Below are positions 40,233 to 52,200 of a DNA stretch of 64,000 nucleotides, one piece after another. The notes under the pieces were generated by a model. That model had not been told where the DNA came from, did not search any database, and saw only the letters and a program-made list of their open reading frames with translations. This DNA is from Caprimulgus europaeus (lineage: Eukaryota > Chordata > Aves > Caprimulgiformes > Caprimulgidae). The stretch lies in NCBI GenBank assembly GCA_907165065.1, contig OU015528.1:49157515-49221514 (forward strand). The letters are read 5' to 3'. Position 1 is the first letter of the stretch, and every line of letters begins with the position of its first letter. Position numbers and translations under genes: made by a program.

Positions 40233-43200
40233 CTGGAAAGGAGACAGAGACAGGGTGGGAACAATGAGCCACAACTCTTAAAATCCTCCTCTCATCTCTC
40301 TTATGTCCCAGTTCATGTGTTCACTAAGAGAGGACGAGCAAGGCTGAAATTGAGACCATCTTGCAATTAAACCAGGAAGTGGCCAAGATATCAGGAAGGA
40401 GGGACCAATTTACTGGCACACGCAAGGGACGGTGCTTGAGTTCTCAGCAGCCTCAGTATATTCACGGGTATTTGCACCATAAGGTGAAAAGTCAGACTGA
40501 GAGCAGGTCCATAGGAAACAGTGTTCACATGGCTCAGTCTCCTTCACCTGGTAAGATCAGCTGTGGTAGCCATGTTTGAAGCCAGTTATGGGAGCACAGA
40601 GAAGTGCTCCTGCCGGAGTCCTTGCTAGGCTGTACACTATAAGTGAATGGCTCTAGGGAGTTGGGCTGGTGTTGGTAGGGATATAGAAATGTGTCCTTGG
40701 CCAGCAGAAGACGATGAGGGATATATCAGGAGAGCCAGCACACAGGTGAGTTGTAAAGAATAATACTTGCTATTTCAGGCACTTCTGGGGCATAGGGGAG
40801 GGTCTTAAACCTTCTAAGAACTCTCCCTAAGGTCAGCACCCTGATACAAAAGGATTTAGCTTTTTGCATTTCTCAGTTTATTTGAGGTTTGCACTTTAAT
40901 GAGCACTATGGTCAAATTTTTTTCTTATAAGAACTTCATTGTAAGGGACTTTGCAGTCAATCTCCCATTTTGACCAGAAATGAGATTTTAAAGGACATAG
41001 AATGGGCTTCTTTTCTGGGAAATTGTTGGCACCCACACCATGGGACATGGACAATTTGGGAGGTATATTTTGCAGGCACAGATGGAGAGATCTGTTTGAA
41101 GACAGACTCACTTTTCCTAAATCTTCCATTCAGGGCCATGGTTAGACATGGCTCCTAGTTATTTGGCTGGACATATAGACCTTCCTATAATTGGATTTGG
41201 TGGCTTCTAGATCACTGATAGGGTGTGTCAGGAAAGGATGTGTTGTTAGTCAATACCACAACCTCTGAGGGCTAAAAACCATTGTATTTTGAGCTGGATT
41301 ATAATAAAGATGTGGGTCTTTTGCCCAAGAGAGATATGTCCCTGTTTCCCAGTTTGTTCCAAATTTCCTAATCCCATCTCTCCTCTTTCTCTCACACCTG
41401 AGAAAGTTCTGCTGTCCTTCCCTTCTCTCCTTGGATCTAGGTTCTGTGGTGGTTCTGGCAAAGTTGTACATTACCTCAAGGAAGAGAAGCATGACTTCAG
41501 TCACACTCTTAGGAGCTGATGGAGAAATAGTCTGGAGTTGGCACTGGAATAATGGGCTGAGGCAGAGAAAGACGCCATGCTCTATGCAGGCATTCACATA
41601 GTGGGAATTTGCAGAGCAGGTGGTTACTTAAGGTCAACTGCCAGGTGTGGATCCAGGTAGGGGAGCAGTCTGAGATGTCTGCAGATACATATCTGGATCC
41701 TGTCCACAAACACTGAGCTAAGAGGCTCTGACAGATAAGGGTGAGTCCCACTTTGATGGCATAGTAGGTCCGAGAAGATGTGCCACATTCAGACAAGCAG
41801 AACTGAGTGATGAGAGGTCTTCCCAGGACAGAAGCAAAAGGTAGTGTAAGAGACAGTGTGACTACAAGTGCATTGCAAGTCAGAAAGAGCACAGCAGAAT
41901 GGCACAGTATCATAAGGCAACTCACCATAGGACTTAAAATGAGTACTGTACATGTAGCTACTGTGCTTAGGAAGGCCTGGCTGTGGTGGGCAAGATACTT
42001 GCTAGTCCCTTCACATGAAGTCCTTCTAGGAAAGGTCATTAGATTTTCAGAAACATCTGCTGGACTGGACCCATGCTTGATCCAAACCCATGGGTGAGCT
42101 TAAGCTCATTCACAATGCCCCAGATGAGCTCCTGCTTAGTTCCCTCTTCTACTAAATCTGCATGTTAACTAAGACTGGCCTTGAGAGCAGTCCTAGAACT
42201 ATGCTCATTTAATACCATAGTCCTACCCTCAGGGTGCACCAGAAGCAGATTCAAGTGGCTGGGATAGAGTCATGAGATTCAGAAACATCTTCCAAGATAT
42301 GTCCCAACAGCCTTAATCCACTAAATTCCTTATGCAACCCCTGTGCAGGTGACATTGCCCAGACTGCTTGGGCATTGCTAAGGGACCCACTGAGTTGGGC
42401 AGATGGGGACTTCCAGGTATATCGCCTACCGACGTCTGCTGATGCAGTGGGTCTGTGTGTCTCCGTTGCATAGCTGCTGCACTTCCTTGGCTGTGATCCC
42501 TTAGTCCATGCAGCCCATCTTTCCTGTCCAGACTCCCACCATATTTATCCTAGAAAGGCAACAGCAAGAGAGAAGTCATGAATATGCTGAGATGTACGAG
42601 GGGCTTTAAGAGTCACTGGTGGCCAGGGAGTTCAACCCTCAAGTAAATAAGCTTAGATGGCTGTTTCTAATATAGTCCCTGTGCTGCAGTCCTGCAAGCA
42701 ATGCCCCTCATGGAAGAGGTCACTTTAGACTGTTCTGTTTTGGATTTTTCTTCTTAGAAGTTGAAAGTCAGCTGTCCTCAGCTGTGACTGCTGGGAAAAG
42801 TAGTCAGAGAAGGGCTTTTTTTGCCTCTGTGACTTTTGGGGAAAAACTAAGGCTGTTCTAATTCACAGGCAAAAAGCCATGCCTGCCAAGGGGACTTTTG
42901 CCAATCTGGAGTTATTATGCCCCAGTTTTGTCCACTCCTTGCTCTTGCTCTGTCCCATATGCTAGTGGAATGGCAGCAATGCTGATACAGCTAACTGTAT
43001 ATCTGAGGACTCACTATTTTACTTTTGATTTACTTTTTCTACAGCTCTATGCTGTAAAGGGCAGGGAGCAAGCCTGAGAATCCAGTAGCCCAATTAACCA
43101 AAGAGGAAAGAGACAAAATTAGGTTGAAAGACAACACATCTGAAGTCATATCAACACAAATCTGCCCAGATAGATGGAGAGAGGAACTAGGCAACATTTA

Positions 43201-46200
43201 GGGAGCAAGTTCTCTTTTTGTCTGCACAGCTGAGAGGTGCTGAGTGTCTTCATCCCTCCAGGGCCTTAGTGCATGCACTAAGCTTTTTTTATGATAATGA
43301 TGGGACAGAATCCATTATCATGTTAGCTCAGGTTGCAGCAGTGCTTCAGTGACACAGGTTCTGATCAGCTATGTCAAAAGAGGGGAGCAAGTACAACAGT
43401 TTGTGCTTGCTGTTGCTTGTAAACAGCTTTTGTCTTCTCCCTCTTGCTGCTTCCTTTCTTATATCTACTCTTCCAAAAGCTCCCTTGGTCTCACTTGTGT
43501 CTTTGTCAGAGTAAAAGGTTGCTGAGGCTGCCTGAGACAAGTTGCACCTCACCTGTCCCTGCCAGAAAGTAAGTGAACTCAATCTGGCTTTGCAGCTGCA
43601 GGACTCACTACATGGACACCTCACTCCTGTGAGTGTTTCTGCTCCATATCGAATGCGACTCATGCACAGACTGTACTCCAAAGAGTGCAGGCCCTCAGCT
43701 TCGTCAGAAGCTGTATTATTCCATCAGCAATCCCCTGACAGACAACACTGCTTGTCTGATGAGAGAACAGCCATTTCACAGTTGTGCCTGACCTTGCTGT
43801 ATGGGAGCTCTCATGCCTTAAGGGACACAGCTTTGGATTTCTTTCACTCCACAGGACAAGTCCTCTCCTTGGATAGTGCTACACTGTCTCTAGCTAGAGA
43901 TATGAGCCAACCCCAGGAAAACTGTTCTACCCTAAATTAATCAGGAAGAACTCTGAAGATAGCACCAGGTACTGCTCTCGTCCTCTCCATTGCAATACAA
44001 GCAAAGGAGTGAAGAAACCTCACACATCAGGGATGCAACATGATGAAAGAGTGCAGAGAGGGCCCAGAATAAGGAGGAGGAGGAGGAGGAGGAGGAATAT
44101 TCTGAAGGAAACTAAACTCTCCTAGGGTTAACATAGTCATTTCTCATCCCTGTGTTGTGTTTTGTGATGTTGAATGTCAGGAGCACAACTCAAAAAAAAG
44201 AAACAGGCAGCAAGGTTTCATTGATTCTACAGACTAGAGAGGAGTTCTTGAAACCATGTATGTGTATGTGTGCAAGATTTGGGAGTGTTTTTCTGCACTC
44301 TCACTGGATGATACTTTATGTCCTTTTCTAAGCAAAGCCAGAACATGACACCATTCCTTGTTTTCAAGTTTTTGGGATGGAGCATCAAAAACTCCCCAGG
44401 AGCATTCCCAGGTTCCCAGTGAAAGGGCCACTGTACACTGACTTCTGTTTTTTGCTGTTTTGTCAATCACTCATGGATCACAGAACTAAATAAAAGCCCA
44501 CATATTTATTACACATCAAAAGAGCTTCCCAGGCTGACATTATCATTGCTGCTACTCCCATATGAAGACCCAACTGACTCTGTGTCCTAAAACAGGTTCA
44601 GGGTAGCAGATTTTTGACAAAGTGACTGTTCGCTCGCTACCAAGCAATTAAGGCCAATGTTTCATGTGCCTGGACTTCACGTCCCAGCCCCTTGTTCCTG
44701 TTAGTACCTGTTGCTGCTGCAGTATGGGGATAGGATGCTCTACATATCTCTTGGCTATAGAAGTATGATCTTCTCTAGCTGCTGCACCCAGGTGGAAGCC
44801 TTCCCGGCCCATCCGTTCTAGGCTCCCACCACGCCTCTCCTAAAGAAAGAAAGTACACAAAAGTGAAGTCAGGTTTTGCTTCTTACCACATCCTTGACTG
44901 AGGCTTATCAGTTGTTGCACACTGATCACTACCACTGCCCTTTACCTTGGAGGCTCTTCCAAAGGAAAGATCCTGCCTCTCTGAAGAGAAGGACAGATCA
45001 GAAATTGCATATTTTACATCTTTAACATAGCCATTCCCCATCTAAAGAGTGGGTAGTAATGGGAGGTGCTGGGCTGAAAACGTGGCCACTGATGTGAGAA
45101 CTGTCACAGGAGACAAACTCTTTTTGGAAATACTGCTCTTAGACTTAATTTGTCTCTGCACTGAAATCTGTATATTACTATCATTCTATCATATGGCTGT
45201 AGCATCTAGAAATTTGAATTGTGAACAGAAACCCCACTGTGATGAGTGCTAAACATACCCTGCTGCACCCATCACCATAACAAATGCAGAGTCTTTGCCA
45301 AAGCAAACTTGACTCCTGTTCTTTCATTTGCCTGTCTACATCTTGGAGCAATTGCTGTTCTCTTTCCCTTCCTGCTTACTGTCAGACCAGACAGATTGTT
45401 TTCCTGATATATATGCATACAGTCTTCCTTTCTCCTTCCTCAGACAGTTCTTTGCTGTGATCTCTCTCTCACAGGTCCCATAGCCTCTATTTTATACCTT
45501 ACTAATGCATTTTCAAAGCTCTGCATAAGTGGTCTAGAAGGAAACAACAACACAAGCCCCTTCTTCAGACTGAAAATTATATCACCTCTGTTTTTGGAGC
45601 CAGCAAGAATGACCCATAAGCAGCCTATAAAACTTCACTGCTGCAGGGAGCAAGTCATGTACTTTCTGCCTTGCCTCTACCTGCACATCCTGGTAATTTA
45701 AAACCAGAATCCGTTTCCCAGTAAAGCAGGACTTCGGTTGCTGTAGTGACCAGGCACGTTCACTCCCAGTACTGTGTGTGCAATGCATATCAGTGCCTAT
45801 TATGTCTTTTGGTTATTCCCCTGGCACAAAACCAAGCATTAATTGAACTGGGATTTCCCTGCCTTCTCACACATCTACTACGTCTTTCCTGAATGCACTG
45901 TGTGTTCCCATATCTGCTACATTCTTCTCAGCAGTACTTTTCAGTTCTTACCAGCCAGGTTCTGCCCTTGGTTCCTCCACACTCCTTACTGTGTTCACTT
46001 GGTAACAGAAGATGGATGATTCTTCTGAGCAGAAAAACTTTCAACTATTATAACAGCTACACTCTGGATACATTAAAGGGCACTAGGAAATCAGACTCAA
46101 ATTCTTCTCAGACACAACCTACCAGTCAGCTGTGTACCTGCCCTTATGAAATCTAGGCATTTTCAATATGTCATCTTTCCCTTGGATGTGTAAGGTGTCT

Positions 46201-49200
46201 TAGAATTTCAGCTCTGGGGCTTTCACATAGCTTTAGCAAAGCACCTCTGTGCAGATTTGCAGCACTGCCTATTGCTGTACGAAACAGATTCAAAAACTTC
46301 TGCTCAATTATATAACTATGCATACCTCTGAATCCACTAAAATCTATGTTCCAGAGCTCACCAATGTAGTGGTATGACTAGGTTTCCAAGGACAGACCCT
46401 CTCCTCCACCCCAAAACATTCTCATGGGCTGAATTCCTTCCACAGAAAGGTTTCTTACTGAAAAACTCCTAAGGATAGTTTGTGTCTACCTTCTCTTCTC
46501 GGCTGTTGTCCCTCAGGAAGATCTGCTTCTGTCTGGAGATGGAAGTTGTCTTGTAGTAGTCCACCAGTTTATTTAGGGAGTGGAATTTCTCTGTCCACAA
46601 GTAATAGTTACCCTTTGAATCCCTCATAACTTTGAAGTGTTGCACATCATCTTCATGCCTAGATCCAATTGGAAAAGCAAGAGATCATCAACCACACTTT
46701 TATCTTTTTTGGAAAAGTCTTTTCCAGAAGGGTACCAAAGCTTCTTGCTTGGCCAAATCTAGAATTCTGGCAAGTAAAGCAATGGTGGTGCTTGTGTGTA
46801 TCAGACCTAGATGTGGCTCTGTATTTCGAAAGTCTCATCAACTTACAAACACGGAGTGCCACAGGGCTGCCCAGTCACAAACACTATCAGAACAAAGTAT
46901 AGGGTTTTAAAGCCTCTCCTTTCAAATAAAGGCCAGAGGAGCTTTCAGGGCCACAAATAGCTAATAGCTTTATTCTGTTCTTTGTTTGAGAGACAAAGGT
47001 CCAGTTGTAGTCTACCCAGTAGCTTCTGCAGGTTCTTGTTAACATCCAGTCTGCACTGACTGTAAAAGATGTATCTTTTCACATCTCTGGCATCACCACT
47101 ACATGCAGACATAGTCACATGAAGCCATACACTGAGTTTTATAATTGTATAATATCTAGTGTAATATCACTACTACTGGTCATTGTCCTTCCACAAAAGA
47201 AAAAAAAAAAAAGGAATTATTAGTTGCTTAGTTGCTGTTATAAGCCACATTAACAGACTCAACCTTCTGCCCCGGCTTCCCCAGCCCGCAACTCCCCTCC
47301 TCTTACCTCTTGTCTGATTCGGACAGTCACTCTTTGCACCAGATGTGATTTGTTTTTGGTATGCACCTCCTTGCTCTTTGCAACTGCAGGAACTCAAAAC
47401 ACTGGTCTTGGAGGCTACATCTGCACAAATAAGCTAAACGGGGACCAGGCAGGTACTGGCTGCTCTCCTGGGGTGTACAGTCACACAAGCTGTTGAAGTG
47501 TTGGCATGGTTTTGGTGTAAACCTAAATGCCCTCCCCTAGAAAGTGCTGGGCCATGGTTAGGGGGACAGAGTGGACCAGCATCTGTTCACAGTGGGCTAC
47601 TTGGATACAGCTGTTCTGTTCTGTGGGGTGAAGAGGGTTTAGCCATATGGCTCTGAGCTCTGCCACAGGACCAGAGAAAGAGCTTGACTTGGCTTAGTTT
47701 ATTGGTTTTTATTGGTGTAGATGTAGCCAGAATGTTTTCCTGCATTCCTCCCAGATACTTTTTGAGCTCCCTGAATCAGAAGGGAATTGCAAGGGATGCA
47801 CACTACTTAGAAAAGACGTTGCTAACCACTACTCTAATTTGAAACTGCTTATCCATTGTTTGACTAAAAACTGGGAAACCAACTATTATTTAAGAGCTCT
47901 GCTTTGAAGCAAATGCTCTGAGAAGGGCTAGGCTACAGTAAGTTGCTGAAATGCAGCTGGGCTGCAAGCAACTAAAAGCCATTCCTGTCCAACGGCTGTT
48001 TAGTGACCTGTAGGAAGTAAGTTAATAATGTAATAGTCATTTCTTAACGGGTAGTAGTGGGATTCTTGGATTCAGTAAACAGAGCTGTCAGGGAAACAAA
48101 ACAAAATGGAAGGCACATGTTTTGCACTGTGGGAAACATCCCATGTACCACTCTCCTTTGCTGCAGCTCTTCCAGAGAAGCAGGTCACCAAGGGATGCAG
48201 CTTTGGAATGGAGCACTGTGTCACTTGAAAAGAGGCAGAAACAATTGGGAATCGGATGCCTAATTTGTTCTCATTCAAAACACAGCAGCACTGCCAGTGA
48301 CTGGGAGCGTTCAAGCTTCCCAAGAGGCTACATCACATTAGGAATCCTATCAAGAGGAGGCTAGGGACACTATTAACAGAAAAAGAAGAAGGAAAGTGCT
48401 GTGAGAAGCAGATACCTGACAGAGATGGAAAAGTCACCGTGAGAGTTCTGACTGGCTCGGACAATGAAGGAGCCAACTCCTTTGCTCATGAGGATGTTCT
48501 CTGCTTCGTGGCGGGATATCCTCTCATCAAACCAGCTGTCAAGTGGAAACAATCATGGAGACATGAATAAGGAAGGTGAATTAAGGTAAGGAACAAAAAA
48601 GTTGAGGGTAGGGAGAACGTGAATAAGCAGGGTGGAGAAAAGACAAAACAAAAGAATCAGAGGAGCCCACATGACTACTCCCAGTGGCCACGTACATGCT
48701 AAGGTACAGGGTTTTGATGGGTGCAGACCATTTTCTTTGAGCAGCAAAAGCATGTAGATGCAAAGAGCACAATGTAAGCTTTGGCCTGCTAAGAAGCAAT
48801 ACTCAGCTGAAACTGTAATTATAGGCACAGTACAGTAAGGTGTTACTCAGAGAAATTTTAAATTACAAATATGTGTGTATACATATATACACGCATAATT
48901 CTCAGACATACATCAAATTGCTTTTGGTAAACTGATTGAAAATTACTGGACTGTGATGGATATATTGCAAGGGACACACATAAATTTTTAGCAGAAGCAA
49001 GCCATGAAAGTTTTAGTACTAATAAATTGGTTCCTGCAAGAGTTATAATACCACAAATTCACAGAAACACAGAATACATAAGCACACTTATGGAAATTTA
49101 TCCAGGCATAACAAACGATAGTATAAGGCATTGGACTAATAATGAGAAAGTCACCAAAAATAGTAAAATAATACAGTGTCAATAGGAATTTTTCAGTAGA

Positions 49201-52200
49201 GAAAAAGATCATTATGTCCACTCATGTATTCGACTCCACAGCTATATATCAGATATACAATCTGCAGTCTTCTGCTTTTACATAATGCTTAATTGCCTGT
49301 ATTGCATTAAATTTGAGGACTGATAGCTTTATAAGCTCTGTAATTTCCACTTTTGAGTTTTATTACACTTCTCCTTACTGTCATCACAGTTTACCTATGT
49401 ATCATTATCAAAGAGAAATCAGACTTTAGTCAGCATTGATAGCCGGTCTTAATGATTACTTGACAAGAAAAAGAGCGGAAAAAGCGGCCCATCAAAAATA
49501 GGAGACAACTTTCATCCCTACATCTGGTTCTAGCATCTGGCCTGAATTGCTTCAAAGTGCAGATCTGCTCCTCTTAGAAAAGCATCAGAGTGGAAATATT
49601 TCTTCACAGCTCTTGCCCAGAGAAAGCATCATAAGAAAAATTTGTGTGAAAAAAGCAGCTGCTAGCGTCCCTGTGTGATGCCACAGCCCTGTGAAAGAGT
49701 GAACAAGAACAACTGACTGGGAGATCTCTGAGGCTCAAAAGTACAAGCCTGTGTTTTCACAGCAAACTAATGAAGTCCTTCAGCTCAGCCAAGCAGGCTG
49801 GCTCATGTCTAAAATGGCCGGAAAGTGCAATCTCCAAAGGGGACATTGACACTTATTTGTACCCACAAAATCCGTGAGCACTCTCCATTTGCCTGCTCTG
49901 ATCACCAGTGTGTTAGTTACAGCGAGCTGTACTGGGCTTGGTGCGTGTTCTGCTTGATCTCTCCTGAAACGCTGCAGCACTTTTTGAAAAGAGGAGGATT
50001 AGAGAGGCTTCAGAAACGTTTCTGCCAACTGAAAGGAAAAGGTTGTAAAAATTGTCATATTTGTGGCACAGTGCCGGACAACACAACCACCGATCAGCCA
50101 GTCCTTTCTGAAAGTGCAGTGCCATCTACTCAGTGGGAAGAGAGAAATGAAGGTATGTATGCTTGTCCTGTGACAGATGTGTGTCTGGGTGTGCAGTCAC
50201 GAAACGTGGCAAAGGGTGTGTGTGTGTGTCTGTCTGTCTGTCGGTCTGCTGTGTGTGGGAGCAGGGCGGTGTGTCTGGTCTGCCATCTCTGCCAGGCCAC
50301 GGGTAACACCAGCTGTCACACTTCACGTAGCATTGCACTGACCCCTAGTGTATCGAGAGAAAGTCACACACACACTTCGCGGGGGGAGGGAACGCGGATG
50401 GCAGGGTGGGGAAAAGGGAGTTAATGTCGTTAGGAGTCGGGGGAGAAGGAATTACATTTTTATAATTCATTTTTAGAGAGATATCTTGCTCTTCCTCTTG
50501 TGCTCAGCCTTTGTCTCTGTTTCCAAGACTTCACATCATGACTATTCTCCTCTCCGAGGAGATCTAAATTCCTGCCACATCCCAGTGACATCCTTCTGAG
50601 CAAGAGTACCAAAGGAGTCACTTGGGAGTGATAGGGAGCATTGAGAACATTTCAGCTCTGAAAGAACAGAGGATGCTTCAGGGTAGAAATAAGGTGCACT
50701 GGCAGACTGCATATAGCACTGTGGCAAGTCTTGCCAGCCTTAAATTGTAGTATGTTATAACCAATGCTTCCTCTGTCCTGTCTCCCTCTGTGCGTGCATG
50801 CACACAGGCTCTTGACGGCACTCTGTGGAAAAGTGCAGCGGTGGTGCACACAGCTTCTGTGACACTTACGGGGGAACGTGAAAATCAAGGAAGTTCTTAG
50901 GAACGTAGCCCTCTTGACTCCTGAGCTCTGCCTTGTACCACTCTTCCTGGGAGCTCAAAACCTGCAATGGAGAGACGGATGGAATAAAACATGTCTCCTG
51001 AGAAAGGCAAAAGTAACCAAAATTCTGGCAGAAACCTAGAATTCCTTATAAGAACAGAAGAGAACTCCGCATGTGATCTATTTCCCACCCACTGTGCAGC
51101 AAGGTTATTGGCTTGTGACCACTTCAGAGCAACCAAAGCAATAAAGAAAGCGGAGGAAAATTAGAAGGATTGCTTAACTTTATCCCTCCATCTGAATGCC
51201 TGTCCAGGTGGCTGGAGGTGTTGTCTACATGTCTCTGATACCTGTGAAATGGAGAAATTCAGCTCTGAAGGACTTAACGGGGGTTTAATGAGTTCTCTGT
51301 GCTGCTTTAAATAGTTGGTACTGGAGCATCTCAATTTCACAAGGGAGGGAAAAAAATATCTGTGAAAACTCCTCTGACATGTATGAGCATGGAGGAATAT
51401 ACAGCTATATCGCCGTGTGCGTGCGTTATGTCTGCACAGATGTTAACGTGCTCTCACGTGTCCTTTTGCAAGTGATTATTTTAGTGGGTTAAGTCTTCAG
51501 CTGCCCTGAGCTTTGCCAAGGTAGATAAAAGAAGGAGGCAAAAAGTATTTTAATGCCACTATTACAGTTAACAGATTGTAGGATAGCAGGAAGCCAGTCC
51601 ACAGCGCACACTGGAGAGGCTTCAATTGTGCTCACAGTAATGTTGACTGTAATGGTCCTTAGGGACTGCGCTGCTGACAAGGAACTGTCCCAAATTCACT
51701 GCTCCCTGGCTGATGGCCCCTGATATAGCCCTTAGCTAGAGGAGAGAGGACAAGGATACAACCACATCGTGATTTTACTGCAGATGTGGTGGTCTGGTGT
51801 TTTGTTTGACGTTCCAGCTCCTGGGACAGAATTCCGCTTTATGAAATAGAACATGTTTCTGTTCCCTTTGGTTTTGGAGAGGAGCCTGAAAGCATGAGCC
51901 ATGACAGTTTTAAAAGGAGAAAGCAAGTGGAAAAGACTTAATTTAAAACCTATTGTTAACAATCATAATACTTGCTTTGTAAGCCAATCTCATGTTTTTG
52001 GGAGCATAACGCACATTCTAAATGCATTTGGATACAGAAAAAGTCGGGGAATAGAAAGCTGTGGAGTTCTCTGCTTGTATAGTCCCTGTGTCCCCCATCC
52101 CTGGGTGCTCTTTTTTGCTGCTGTGGCCAACTAAAGGGGATGACAACTACTCCACGCTCATGCTCAGGCCCTGCTCTGTTGGCAGCAAGGTTTCCAGAAA

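Noticed and set aside
41509-42039. 176-codon minus-strand frame with hydrophobic stretches, first thought to be a receptor fragment
   Set aside because: No conserved receptor motifs in the right order, it lies inside a GRAP2 intron, and a frame of this size is expected about once by chance in this much sequence.
48868-48897. GTGTATA-CATA-TATACAC palindrome
   Set aside because: A simple TA/GT repeat of the kind common in introns; no evidence of function.
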